This document shows positions 38,168 through 46,546 of a stretch of DNA of 64,000 bases, piece after piece. The translations under genes and the position numbers were made by a program. Origin of the DNA: Acinetobacter baumannii. GTDB lineage: Bacteria > Pseudomonadota > Gammaproteobacteria > Pseudomonadales > Moraxellaceae. The notes below the pieces were generated by a model. It saw nothing but the letters and a program-made list of their open reading frames with translations, made no database searches and was not told where the DNA came from. Every line of letters begins with the position of its first letter. Position 1 is the stretch's first letter. The stretch covers positions 310,001 through 374,000 of the forward strand of contig NZ_CP046654.1 of the NCBI RefSeq assembly GCF_009759685.1. Reading direction: 5' to 3'.

Positions 38168-38195
38168 AAAAAGGCCTCAAAATTGAGGCCTTTTT
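38168..38195 (-). terminator. Terminator after the GFA-family gene
   Basis: A 13-bp stem (38168-38180 with 38183-38195) holding AGGCCTCAA, with flanking A and T tracts. It lies 10 bp past the stop of the original (frameshift-corrected) reading frame of the GFA gene. Confidence 0.88.
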
Positions 38196-38205
38196 ATAAT
38201 TAAAA

Positions 38206-38617
38206 TTATTCTAAATTAAATAAAGCTGCCACCTCAGCCTCAGTCAGTTTTTTTGTATCATTCTGAAAATTATAAAAATCAGGTTTTGAATCAATAAAAA
38301 ATTTCCATATCTAATTTCAAATCTTTTACTGGTTCATTTAAAGAAAACACATTGATATTGCAGTAACTTTGATCTTTTGTTCTCCAAAAAATTGTTGTTC
38401 CACAAGCGTTACAAAAGCCTCTTTCACCCCATTCAGAAGAGTTAAATACACTAAGATGCTTTTGCTGAATAAACTTTAAACTACCTTTAACTACATCAAC
38501 TGTCATAATGACACCACTGGTTTGTCTACGACACATCGAGCAATGGCAAACATGTACATCATGATTTTTTAACTCAACTTCGAAAGCTGTTTCACCACAT
38601 AAACACTGTCCGTTCAT
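38206..38617 (-). pseudogene. GFA-family (Mss4-fold) protein, frameshifted near its 3' end
   Basis: A glutathione-dependent formaldehyde-activating-like zinc protein. Zinc ligands are present: CLCGE at the start, CHCSMCRR, and CNACG. The open frame runs from the ATG at 38617 (SD GTGGAAAA) and stops at 38291 after LKLDMEIFY. If one base is removed from the A6 run at 38296-38301, the frame continues as FIDSKPDFYNFQNDTKK and TEAEVAALFNLE to a TAA at 38206, as the family C-terminus should. So the last 30 residues are lost. Broken gene, sequencing error or slippage site cannot be told apart here. Function of the family is poorly known. Confidence 0.82.
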
Positions 38618-38802
38618 TATTATTTTCCACAAAAAGTTTATATTTTTAGGGTTATAAAATATTCTGCTCAACCAAATTTTACAAGTTTATAAACTATAAG
38701 TGACCTATCTTTCTATTCACTTCAACTTGACAATAATTAATTTAACGCCTAATTTAACATCAAGTTCCATTTTAGAACTTTAATAACTGAAGGACTCAAA
38801 AA

Positions 38803-39240
38803 ATGAAAAATCCTATGGAAATGACAGGCCTCGAATTTTTACAAGCCATGATTGAAGGTCATATTCCACCTGCCAGTATTAGCAAAACTATTCCGATGCA
38901 ACCTACTGAGATTTCAGAAGGATCTGTAACTTTCAAAGCACAAGCAGATCATAATCACCTAAATCCTTTAGGTGGTGTACATGGTGGTTTTGCTGCAACT
39001 GTTCTAGATTCAGTGACTGGCTGTGCTGTACATACAATGCTACCTGCTGGTGTGGGTTATGGAACCATAGATCTTAATGTGAAAATGTGCCGCCCTCTTC
39101 CACAGAATCAGGTTTTAATTGCCACAGGTAAAGTGATCAATTTAAGTAAAAATTTAGGTATTTCCGAAGGAAAAATTACTGATGAAGAAGGCAAACTTTA
39201 TGCTTATGCAACAGCAACCTGCATGATTATTCGACCATAA
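38803..39240 (+). CDS. PaaI-family hotdog thioesterase
   Basis: A 145-residue acyl-CoA thioesterase. The hotdog signature lies at residues 56-75: HLNPLGGVHGGFAATVLDS with the helix Asp, and the next core strands GTIDLNVKMCRPLP and the end ATATCMII match the family. No signal. Substrate unknown; PaaI members cleave aryl- or medium-chain acyl-CoA. The converging neighbour shares a hairpin at 39246-39273. Confidence 0.9.
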   Translation: MKNPMEMTGLEFLQAMIEGHIPPASISKTIPMQPTEISEGSVTFKAQADHNHLNPLGGVHGGFAATVLDSVTGCAVHTMLPAGVGYGTIDLNVKMCRPLPQNQVLIATGKVINLSKNLGISEGKITDEEGKLYAYATATCMIIRP

Positions 39241-39245
39241 AAACC

Positions 39246-39273
39246 AAGGCAGCTTTAAACGGCTGCCTTTTTC
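39246..39273 (+). terminator. Terminator after the thioesterase gene
   Basis: The stem AAGGCAGC / GCTGCCTT with a 7-nt loop and T-run follows the thioesterase stop by 5 bp, and overlaps the 3' end of the opposing gene. Confidence 0.75.
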
Positions 39274-39683
39274 ATTAAGTAAGGAATATCTGGGCGGTCA
39301 CAAGTTTTCGCAACCACATAAGGTGCCCAAATATTCTTAAGTTGAAGCTCTATCACTTCATGATGCTGAGTAGACCAAGCTAAAACTTTATTTTTACCTA
39401 GGAATAATTCTCCTTCGAGCTGGAAAATATAGAGAGGTTTAGATTGATCTAATACCTTGGAACACTTTAAAACTTTCAATGAAGTATGCACATCCCATTT
39501 TGAACTAAACCAGAGTTGTAGTAAGTCACCTAAGTACAAATCTTGTTTTTTAAATGGAAAAGCATCGATCCATGCATCTTCTACAGGTGTGTAATAAGAT
39601 TCTGGTTGATTTAAAATATTGAGATAATTGCGTTGATAAAAATCAAAATTAGAAAAAATAGAAGCAACAGTAAGTGTTTTCAT
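39255..39683 (-). CDS. Hypothetical protein of 142 residues
   Basis: I do not recognise this protein. It is soluble, with aromatic-rich segments (FSNFDFYQRNYLNIL, WIDAFPFKKQDLYLGDLLQLWF, NIWAPYVVAKT) and no TM helix or signal peptide. The longest frame starts at 39734, but GGAG lies 6 nt before the ATG at 39683 (MKTLTVASIF), which is taken as the start. The hairpin of the opposing gene overlaps its last codons. Confidence 0.72.
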   Translation of the reverse strand: MKTLTVASIFSNFDFYQRNYLNILNQPESYYTPVEDAWIDAFPFKKQDLYLGDLLQLWFSSKWDVHTSLKVLKCSKVLDQSKPLYIFQLEGELFLGKNKVLAWSTQHHEVIELQLKNIWAPYVVAKTCDRPDIPYLMKKAAV

Positions 39684-39878
39684 ACTTATCTCCGATTTAG
39701 CCATTTTAGTGCTGGCAAGTTGGTTTAAATCCACACTGTTTGGATTACTCCAAACGCTTGTTCTTTTCTGAATCTAGCAATTGAATTTTCAAAGTGCAAG
39801 TAATTTATGGTCTCACCTTTCAACTGATCAAATAAAAAGCATACAACACAAAAATGAATGAAACATGACGATTTTTAC

Positions 39879-39906
39879 TTGACCCTTGTCAAAATCTCCT
39901 TATAAT
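39879..39906 (+). promoter_or_regulatory. Sigma-70 promoter of tRNA-Asn
   Basis: TTGACC (39879-39884) and a perfect TATAAT (39901-39906) are separated by 16 bp, ending 11 bp before the tRNA. A strong stable-RNA promoter. Confidence 0.85.
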
Positions 39907-39917
39907 CGCATGCAGAT

Positions 39918-39993
39918 TCTCCCATAGCTCAGTCGGTAGAGCGACGGACTGTTAATCCGCAGGTCCCTGGTTCGAGCCCAGGTGGGAGAGCCA
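39918..39993 (+). tRNA. tRNA-Asn (anticodon GTT)
   Basis: A 76-nt cloverleaf: acceptor stem TCTCCCA/TGGGAGA, D arm GCTC-AGTCGGTA-GAGC, anticodon loop CTGTTAA with GTT at 39951-39953, T arm CCTGG-TTCGAGC-CCAGG, and an encoded CCA end. It is single, with its own promoter and terminator. Confidence 0.98.
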
Positions 39994-39999
39994 AATACT

Positions 40000-40031
40000 A
40001 AAAAGCCCGCAGCATTAAAGCGGGCTTTTTT
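40000..40031 (+). terminator. Terminator after tRNA-Asn
   Basis: An 11-bp stem (40000-40010 with 40020-40030) containing GCCCGC/GCGGGC, followed by Ts. Confidence 0.9.
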
Positions 40032-40057
40032 ATTACTCTCTATTAAAGTATACCTAT

Positions 40058-40087
40058 AAAAAATCCCCTACTGCGTGTAGAGGATTT
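40058..40087 (-). terminator. Terminator after the SDR dehydrogenase gene
   Basis: On the minus strand AAATCCTCTAC and GTAGGGGATTT form a stem followed by a T run, about 90 bp past the gene's stop. Confidence 0.75.
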
Positions 40088-40174
40088 GCTTTTCATAATT
40101 CGAATATTTACCAGATTGAATCATCATTTCTAAACTTAGGTGACCTTCTACGCTTAGATCTTTTTAAAATTACA

Positions 40175-40933
40175 TTATTCCACTTCTACAACTTTTAAAG
40201 GGTTAAAAGTCTGAGTCGTTGGCATCATTTCTATACGGTTAATATTAATATGCGGTGGTTGTGATGCGATCCATGCTACTGTATTTGCAATATCTTCCGG
40301 CAAAATTGGATTTTTCTTATCGTATAGACTGTTAGCTTTCTCCTGATCTCCCTTAAAACGTACAAGAGAAAATTCGGTACCACCACACAACCCTGGTTCA
40401 ATATTCGTTACTCGCACGCCAGTACCAGCCAAATCTGCACGTAGATTTAAACTAAACTGCTCTACAAAAGCTTTTGTTGCTCCATATACATTACCACCTG
40501 GATATGGGTATGTACCTGCAATTGAACCCATATTAATGATTAAGCCTGATTTCTTCTTTACCATACTTGGTAAAATTAATCGGGTAACCGTAACAAGGCC
40601 TTTAACATTGGTATCAATCATGGTGTACCAATCATCTAAATCCGCTTTATCTGCTGGCTCTAGACCCAATGCCAAGCCTGCATTATTCACTAATAAATCA
40701 ATTTGATCGATTTGAAATTCATTTGGTAATTCTTTAAATAACTTATTTATATTTTCTGCCGTATCAGTCATATCAAATACGAGTGGGTAGAAATTTTCGC
40801 CAAGCTGTTTTTGTAGTTCTTCTAATTTTTCTGCGCGTCTTCCACATCCAATAACTTTATAGCCTGACTCAATCAGTTTTTTTGAAATACTATAACCAAA
40901 ACCTGCTGATGCGCCTGTAACTAATGCTAACAT
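40175..40933 (-). CDS. SDR-family dehydrogenase, YdfG-like (3-hydroxy acid dehydrogenase)
   Basis: A 252-residue short-chain dehydrogenase. The N-terminus MLALVTGASAGFG holds the TGxxxGxG nucleotide motif; NNAGLALG and the catalytic Ser and YGATK (Tyr-x3-Lys) follow. It resembles E. coli YdfG, an NADP-dependent 3-hydroxy acid/malonic semialdehyde dehydrogenase. The start at 40933 has AAGGAT 6 nt upstream and matches YdfG; the frame opens eight residues earlier without SD. It is a single gene. Confidence 0.9.
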   Translation of the reverse strand: MLALVTGASAGFGYSISKKLIESGYKVIGCGRRAEKLEELQKQLGENFYPLVFDMTDTAENINKLFKELPNEFQIDQIDLLVNNAGLALGLEPADKADLDDWYTMIDTNVKGLVTVTRLILPSMVKKKSGLIINMGSIAGTYPYPGGNVYGATKAFVEQFSLNLRADLAGTGVRVTNIEPGLCGGTEFSLVRFKGDQEKANSLYDKKNPILPEDIANTVAWIASQPPHININRIEMMPTTQTFNPLKVVEVE

Positions 40934-41178
40934 TCTTATATCCTTAGAAATAATCAACTGTTTCAGTTGAACTCATGATGAACATATCAGCCTTTATATT
41001 TACACAATATTTATTATTAGCCTAAAAAAATAAAAGTTTTTTTAAAAATTTTAAGAGAAATTTAAATCTGTAAAAAATATATTTATTAAATAATGATATG
41101 CATTAAAAAACTAAAAAATGGTCCTTACTTAACCTTAAATATCGGCTCAAACTATTTAGAAGTTAGAGCTACTTAATA

Positions 41179-41208
41179 AAAAAGTTTACCGTGAAAGGTA
41201 AACTTTTT
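41179..41208 (-). terminator. Terminator after miaE
   Basis: A 12-bp stem AAAAAGTTTACC/GGTAAACTTTTT with a 6-nt loop, downstream of the last gene of the minus-strand lepA-to-miaE run. Confidence 0.85.
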
Positions 41209-41226
41209 AACTTGAGGTATCCAAGC

Positions 41227-41871
41227 TTATGCAGGGATACCACTATGAAAACGGAAAGTATCATCTGGAGTCAAAATCAGATTCTTTTCAACTTCACGGA
41301 TATGTTCAATACGCTGTTGAATATCTTCTTCAGGATCTTTCATTTTGGCAGTTTTTGCGACGTCAAGCGCTAATGCTAAATAGTCTTCAAAATGACGAGA
41401 TTCTGACTTAAGCAAGTAACGGTAATAGCGTCCTAACTCATCATCAACACGCGGAGCAAGCGCATAAAAGCGTTCACATGAACGTGCTTCTACAAAAGCC
41501 CCAATCACGAGTACATCAATTAGAGCTTCTGGTTCATATGTGCGGATTTCTTTTCGTAAGCCACCTGCATAGCGTCCAGCACTTAAACCTTTCCACTCTT
41601 GCCCACGTTTTGTCATAAATTCTAGAACTTGTTCATAGTGAAGCATTTCTTCACGTACAAGCTGGGCAAGCTTAACTTGTAGGTCCGTGAAAAAACTATA
41701 GCGGAACATCAAGTTCATGGCTGTACCCGCTGCCTTTTTCTCACAGTTAGCATGATCTTGCATCAAGATGTCTAAATTATTAACGGCCTCATCCAACCAT
41801 TCTTTTGGGGTTTGGCACCCTAAAAATGCTAATACAGGCTGCATTAATTCATCGTAATTGATACTCGACAT
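41227..41871 (-). CDS. miaE: tRNA-(ms2io6A37) hydroxylase
   Basis: A 214-residue non-haem di-iron enzyme that hydroxylates the isopentenyl chain of ms2i6A at tRNA position 37. The carboxylate/His iron ligands lie in a four-helix bundle: CEKKAAGTAM (helix with Glu), EEMLHYEQVLE (ExxH), EARSCERF and ESRHFEDYLAL (ExxH). It is the last gene of the lepA run. Seven bp separate its stop-side neighbour pdxJ from its start. Confidence 0.93.
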   Translation of the reverse strand: MSSINYDELMQPVLAFLGCQTPKEWLDEAVNNLDILMQDHANCEKKAAGTAMNLMFRYSFFTDLQVKLAQLVREEMLHYEQVLEFMTKRGQEWKGLSAGRYAGGLRKEIRTYEPEALIDVLVIGAFVEARSCERFYALAPRVDDELGRYYRYLLKSESRHFEDYLALALDVAKTAKMKDPEEDIQQRIEHIREVEKNLILTPDDTFRFHSGIPA

Positions 41872-41877
41872 TACTAC

Positions 41878-42603
41878 TTATCCTGCTGCCTGAATCGCTG
41901 TTTTCATGTCTTTCACCGCCTGTACTAGTCCAACAAAAACACTTTCCGCAATAATTGAGTGACCAATATTTAACTCATGAATTTGTGGAATTGCCGCAAT
42001 TGGAGCAATATTTTTCAGATTCAAACCGTGACCAGCATTTACAACCAAACCTTTTGAAGCTGCGTATTCCACACCTTTTACGATGAGAGCAAGTTCTTCT
42101 TGTTGTTCTTGCTCTGTTGTTGCATCTGCATAAGCCCCAGTATGTAATTCAATAGTAGGCGCTCCACAAGCAATTGCTGCATCAATTTGAGCAAAATCAG
42201 CATCAATAAAGAGTGAAACATCACAACCAATGGCAGCTAAAGCTTGAGTTGCAGCTTTAACTTTTTCAAAGTTACCCACTACATCTAAACCGCCTTCTGT
42301 TGTAACTTCTTGGCGTCGTTCTGGTACAAAACACACATGTTGCGGTTGAATTTCTTTCGCAAACTCAACCATTTCATCAGTTACGGCCATTTCAAGATTC
42401 ATACGTGTTTTCAATAATGGACGCATACGGCGCACGTCATCATCTTGAATATGTCTGCGATCTTCACGCAAATGCAAAGTAATCCCCTCTGCACCCGCTT
42501 GTTCACAAATAAGAGCAGCTTCTACAGGGTCTGGGTAAGCAGTACCGCGCGCCTGTCTTAAAGTAGCAACATGGTCTATGTTTACACCAAGCAATGCAGC
42601 CAT
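41878..42603 (-). CDS. pdxJ: Pyridoxine 5'-phosphate synthase
   Basis: A 241-residue TIM-barrel enzyme that condenses 3-amino-2-oxopropyl phosphate with 1-deoxyxylulose 5-phosphate to give pyridoxine phosphate. The N-terminus [15 protein letters not shown] has the active-site His; [27 protein letters not shown] and the NAGHGLN phosphate loop follow, with the end [12 protein letters not shown]. In the usual recO-pdxJ order. Confidence 0.96.
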   Translation of the reverse strand: MAALLGVNIDHVATLRQARGTAYPDPVEAALICEQAGAEGITLHLREDRRHIQDDDVRRMRPLLKTRMNLEMAVTDEMVEFAKEIQPQHVCFVPERRQEVTTEGGLDVVGNFEKVKAATQALAAIGCDVSLFIDADFAQIDAAIACGAPTIELHTGAYADATTEQEQQEELALIVKGVEYAASKGLVVNAGHGLNLKNIAPIAAIPQIHELNIGHSIIAESVFVGLVQAVKDMKTAIQAAG

Positions 42604-42616
42604 AAAAAAATCCTAA

Positions 42617-43330
42617 TTACGATTGAGTTTGAGTATTTTGAATCCACAATTGTCGACTTTTTAGGGGACGGTCACCTAAAAGCGATGTAATCATTTGACG
42701 GTATAGTTTACCTAATAATTGCAATTGTTCGTGAGAAAAATCCTGTCCCTGCTCATAATCCAGCATGGATAAAATTGCTTTTCCTGACAACGATGAGCGT
42801 CTTGCCTGAACAACGGGGGCAAATCCTTCAGTCACTTGAAACTGATAAAACTGTTGAGGCAAAATTTCTTTTTGTGAGCTATCAATTGAAAAATCAATCG
42901 CATAGCCTAGCTCTGCAAGCAAGATATGCTCAAATTGCCTCAAGATCTGTCTAAGAAATAAATCCGGATTTTCATGAGAAGATAGCTGCTGGAGTTGAAG
43001 CAGCGTTAACTGGTATTGTTCAAAAGTTTGTGGCATTGCCTCTTCTAGTGGGCAAAGTCTAAGAACAATTTCGTTTAAATAGAACCCTGCAAAAAAAGCA
43101 TCGCCAAAAAAGAAAACCGGCTGATTTAGTATTTCCAGCTTTGTAAAATTTTTGAGCTCACTTTTGCCTGTGGCTTGCAAACGGATTGGCTGATATTGAG
43201 GAGGCGGAGTCTGTCTTAAAATACCATCAACCCGCCCATATTCTTGAGTGAAGAGATGCACAATATGGCTTTTTTCACGGTATTTACGATGGTGAATCAT
43301 ATATCCATGTAGGACTTCATTGCGCATCAT
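42617..43330 (-). CDS. recO: DNA repair protein RecO
   Basis: A 237-residue recombination mediator that helps load RecA onto SSB-coated gaps with RecR. The N-terminal OB fold starts LHGYMIHHRKYREKSHIVHLFTQEYG, and the helical C-terminal half follows. The zinc-binding cysteines present in some RecO proteins are absent. Two adjacent ATGs (43330 and 43327) are equally possible starts; no strong SD is visible. It lies between a small lipoprotein and pdxJ. Confidence 0.92.
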   Translation of the reverse strand: MMRNEVLHGYMIHHRKYREKSHIVHLFTQEYGRVDGILRQTPPPQYQPIRLQATGKSELKNFTKLEILNQPVFFFGDAFFAGFYLNEIVLRLCPLEEAMPQTFEQYQLTLLQLQQLSSHENPDLFLRQILRQFEHILLAELGYAIDFSIDSSQKEILPQQFYQFQVTEGFAPVVQARRSSLSGKAILSMLDYEQGQDFSHEQLQLLGKLYRQMITSLLGDRPLKSRQLWIQNTQTQS

Positions 43331-43339
43331 AAAAAGAAA

Positions 43340-43534
43340 CTATTCCTCAGATTCTTTTTCTTTTTTATCGTCATCATCAGGAATTACAGCCCCTACAACA
43401 GCAGCTGTACCCTTCACTACACCTTTAGTCGTTTTATAAGCAATACCTACTGGTACGGTTACAAGCTTATATACACAACCTTGCAACATCAATGTACATC
43501 CAACGATAATCAATATTGATGTAATTGCTTTCAT
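43340..43534 (-). CDS. Small lipoprotein
   Basis: A 64-residue lipoprotein: signal peptide with lipobox LQGC (Cys20), then YKLVTVPVGIAYKTTKGVVKGTAAVVG and an acidic/basic tail (DDDDKKEKESEE). It lies between era and recO in the operon. I recall small lipoproteins of this pattern in Acinetobacter; function unknown. Confidence 0.85.
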   Translation of the reverse strand: MKAITSILIIVGCTLMLQGCVYKLVTVPVGIAYKTTKGVVKGTAAVVGAVIPDDDDKKEKESEE

Positions 43535-43552
43535 ACCAGTATTCCCTACTTT

Positions 43553-44581
43553 TTAGATATCACTATATCCTAAACTTTTTAAAGCACGTTCATCATCAGA
43601 CCAACCACCTTTGACCTTAACCCATAAGGTAAGCATGATCTTTTGTTCGAACATTTTTTCCATGTCTTTACGTGCATCCATGCCAATTGTTTTAAGCTTG
43701 GCACCTTTTTCACCAATCACAATTGCTTTTTGACCAGGACGATCCACAAAAATAGTTGCATCAATATAGGTACATGCTGGTTTTAAACGACCAGTTTTTT
43801 CATTAACAGTTGCCTCTTCCGTTTTGAAAGATTCAATTTGTACTGTTAAATCATAAGGTAGCTCTTCACCCAACTGACGCATGATTTTTTCACGGATGAT
43901 TTCACTTGCCAAGAAGCGCTCTGAACGGTCCGTAATTTGATCGAATGAATATAAAGGTGGCTGATAAGGAAGATATTTTTCAATCGTTTCACTTAAGTGC
44001 TCTAAGTTTGCTCCACGGAGTGCAGAAACAGGAACAATCTCAGCAAAATTCATAAGTTTGGCACGTTCTTGAATTAAAGGGAGAATCTCTCTCTTATCTC
44101 CAAAAGTATCAGCTTTATTAATCACCAAAATAACTGGCATATCAGCATTCTTAAGTTTATCAAGAACTAAATCGTCATTTTGAGTCCACTTGTGGGCATC
44201 AATAACAAATAAGACTAAATTCACGTCACGTAACGCAGAATGCGCAGCACGGTTCATCATTTTATTGATTGCACGTACTTCTTTCTTATGCATACCTGGG
44301 GTATCGACATAAACCGCTTGCATTTTTTCACGCGAATCAATACCAATAATTTTATGGCGTGTCGTTTGAGGTTTACGTGAAGTAATAGAGAGTTTTTGGC
44401 CCAATAAATGGTTCATGAGGGTAGATTTACCCACATTTGGACGTCCTACAATCGCCACAAATCCGCTCTTAAAATCCGAAGGAATTGTAACGCCTTTGGA
44501 ACTAAAAAATTGATCAATCAGATTGTTTGGATCTTGGTTTTCGTTTGAATCTGGATTGATTTGATCAGAATGCATCGACAT
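43553..44581 (-). CDS. era: GTPase Era
   Basis: A 342-residue GTPase binding the 3' end of 16S rRNA during small-subunit assembly. G1 is [13 protein letters not shown]3 is DTPGMH, G4 is NKAD. The C-terminal KH domain holds [13 protein letters not shown]. An N-terminal extension of about 35 residues ([17 protein letters not shown]) is longer than in E. coli Era (301 residues). Directly downstream of rnc, as usual. Confidence 0.96.
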   Translation of the reverse strand: MSMHSDQINPDSNENQDPNNLIDQFFSSKGVTIPSDFKSGFVAIVGRPNVGKSTLMNHLLGQKLSITSRKPQTTRHKIIGIDSREKMQAVYVDTPGMHKKEVRAINKMMNRAAHSALRDVNLVLFVIDAHKWTQNDDLVLDKLKNADMPVILVINKADTFGDKREILPLIQERAKLMNFAEIVPVSALRGANLEHLSETIEKYLPYQPPLYSFDQITDRSERFLASEIIREKIMRQLGEELPYDLTVQIESFKTEEATVNEKTGRLKPACTYIDATIFVDRPGQKAIVIGEKGAKLKTIGMDARKDMEKMFEQKIMLTLWVKVKGGWSDDERALKSLGYSDI

Positions 44582-44586
44582 GCAGG

Positions 44587-45279
44587 TTATTGCTCCAATA
44601 ACTTTAAAATTTCCGCCGCTGCTGCCTGCTCGGCAAAACGACGACTTGACCCCTCACCATGAATTTTTGATAAACCATCTACCAAACATTCGACTTTAAA
44701 GTGCTGATGAGGCGCATCACCCTGAATATCTACAACCTCGTAAACAGGGAGAGGTTTTTTACGTGCTTGTAGATACTCTTGTAAACGTGATTTTGGATCC
44801 TTGAGTTGATCTGTTGGCTCAATATGATCTAAATAAGGCGTATACCATTTTAACACAATATCTTTAAGTAGGTTCAGATCACTACTATCAAGATAAATTG
44901 CACCAATAATGGCCTCCACTGTGTCAGCCAATATTGACTCACGATGATGACCACCAGATTTCAACTCGCCTGTGCTTAATATTAAACATCGACTAAGTTG
45001 CAAATCGGTTGCAATTTTACCTAATGCTTCCTGACGTACTAAAGTCGCGCGCATACGCGTTAGTCGCCCCTCATTTTCATGAGGGTACGCATGGTATAAA
45101 TAATTGGCGATAATCATCCCCAACAGTGAATCGCCCAAAAATTCCAGACGTTCGTAGTTATACTTATGACTCACTGAACGATGAGTCAAAGCCAACTGTA
45201 GCAATTCAGGCTGCTTAAATTGATAACCGATTCGACTGAGTAAGCGAGGATCACTTAGCTTGAACTGATGTTTTGTCAA
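44587..45279 (-). CDS. rnc: Ribonuclease III
   Basis: A 230-residue double-strand RNA endonuclease, which processes rRNA. The signature [12 protein letters not shown] lies after the N-terminal helix, the catalytic acidic motif is [16 protein letters not shown], and the C-terminal dsRBD ends with [16 protein letters not shown]. The start is taken as the TTG at 45279 ([13 protein letters not shown]) with GAGAAGAG upstream; a TTG at 45291 would add four residues. The gene begins inside the DUF4845 gene, so translation is coupled. Confidence 0.94.
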   Translation of the reverse strand: MTKHQFKLSDPRLLSRIGYQFKQPELLQLALTHRSVSHKYNYERLEFLGDSLLGMIIANYLYHAYPHENEGRLTRMRATLVRQEALGKIATDLQLSRCLILSTGELKSGGHHRESILADTVEAIIGAIYLDSSDLNLLKDIVLKWYTPYLDHIEPTDQLKDPKSRLQEYLQARKKPLPVYEVVDIQGDAPHQHFKVECLVDGLSKIHGEGSSRRFAEQAAAAEILKLLEQ

Positions 45280-45625
45280 AACTCTTCTCAAATGTTAAAA
45301 CTAAATCAATATTCAGTAAGAAAGGCTTTCTTACCTCATATTTCTTTTTGACTGTTAGACTTGGCTGGTTAAACACTTCAGCAATCTCTTTAAAATGCAG
45401 ATCACGAATGTTGTTCATTTCCAGTCGTTGGTCCATCTGTGTCATAAACTTTTGGGGTGTGATATCAGCCGAGCTTTGTTGCATAAGCTCTGTAATCTGA
45501 TTATTAATCACACGATCATCCCAATATGCTGGCCAAACTGCAAGTACGGCTTTCACCGCAATTGCAAATATGACCACCCCAAATAAAATTGCTAAATACG
45601 AAGTACCCTGTTGTGCCTTACGCAT
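45251..45625 (-). CDS. DUF4845 protein
   Basis: A 124-residue protein with one N-terminal TM segment (residues 9-30) and a periplasmic domain of small alpha/beta type (FMTQMDQRLEMNNIRDLHFKEI). DUF4845 proteins sit between lepB and rnc in many gammaproteobacteria, so its context is conserved. Function unknown. It overlaps rnc by 29 bp. Confidence 0.88.
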   Translation of the reverse strand: MRKAQQGTSYLAILFGVVIFAIAVKAVLAVWPAYWDDRVINNQITELMQQSSADITPQKFMTQMDQRLEMNNIRDLHFKEIAEVFNQPSLTVKKKYEVRKPFLLNIDLVLTFEKSFDKTSVQAK

Positions 45626-45648
45626 TTTTGTTTTCCTAATGGTTGTTT

Positions 45649-46476
45649 TTAATCTATTTTCCCATTTCGGTTAAAGCTTGGCAGGTGGAAACCAGGTTCT
45701 TTATGCATCCAGACATAGAAAGCTCGGCCTGTTAAATTTTCTTCAGGTACGAAGCCCCAGAAACGACTGTCAGCACTTTGATCACGGTTATCCCCCATTG
45801 CAAAGTAATGTCCTTTCGGAACTGTTACTTCCCAATATAAACCGTCTTGGTTTGCATATTTACCATTATCAACATAGTTGATAAATGGCGCCTGACGCGC
45901 AACATTTACGCCTTCAAGCTCACGCATCGTAAAAGTATGATCACCAATTGTTTCTTTATGATAAATAGAAGTTGGTGTATCTAAAGCATCTTTTTCGCGA
46001 CTAAACTGTGTTGGTACTTTAGGAATTTTTTGACCATTAATAATCAATTGTCCATGATCATAAACAATATGGTCACCAGGTAAGCCAATTACACGTTTAA
46101 TATAACTAATAGTAGGTTGTGGTGGATAACGGAATACAATGACATCACCACGTTTCGGTTCACCGACATCAATCACTTTTTTATTGACGATAGGTAAACG
46201 GACACCATAGTCAAATTTATTAACTAAAATAAAATCGCCAGTCTCTAAGGTCGGAACCATAGAGTCTGATGGAATATTAAATGGTTCATAAAGAAATGAG
46301 CGAAGTACAAGCACAACAGCTAAAACCGGCCAAAAGTCATAGGCCCATGTAATAACAAAATTTTCGTTCTCTCGCCCTTTATTTGCACGCTGTTTAAAAA
46401 CAAGCTTATCTAGCAACCACACTGCAAATAAAATCAGCGTAACAGGAACAAGAATTAAATTAAAATCAAAATCCAC
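45649..46476 (-). CDS. lepB: Signal peptidase I
   Basis: A 275-residue inner-membrane serine/lysine peptidase that removes signal peptides. Two TM segments (residues 6-22 and 43-62) precede the periplasmic domain with the catalytic Ser in NIPSDSMVPTL and Lys in ISYIKRVIGLPGD. The box GDNRDQSADSRFWGFVP is complete. GTG start with GAGG upstream. Confidence 0.96.
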   Translation of the reverse strand: MDFDFNLILVPVTLILFAVWLLDKLVFKQRANKGRENENFVITWAYDFWPVLAVVLVLRSFLYEPFNIPSDSMVPTLETGDFILVNKFDYGVRLPIVNKKVIDVGEPKRGDVIVFRYPPQPTISYIKRVIGLPGDHIVYDHGQLIINGQKIPKVPTQFSREKDALDTPTSIYHKETIGDHTFTMRELEGVNVARQAPFINYVDNGKYANQDGLYWEVTVPKGHYFAMGDNRDQSADSRFWGFVPEENLTGRAFYVWMHKEPGFHLPSFNRNGKID

Positions 46477-46510
46477 AGGACCTCACTCGCAGCTTAGCTG
46501 CTTGCCTTGC

Positions 46511-46539
46511 GGCTGGGAGAATATAAGTTCATCCCAGCC
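46511..46539. promoter_or_regulatory. Hairpin in the lepA-lepB spacer
   Basis: An 8-bp GC-rich stem GGCTGGGA/TCCCAGCC with a 13-nt loop, between lepA and lepB. A T-rich tail exists on the plus strand only, where no gene ends, so on the minus-strand transcript it may be an mRNA stabiliser or processing site rather than a terminator. Confidence 0.5.
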
Positions 46540-46546
46540 TTTTCTC

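Noticed and set aside
41191..41411. Two 60-residue plus-strand ORFs within miaE
   Set aside because: Antisense to miaE, including its C-terminal coding end; no SD.
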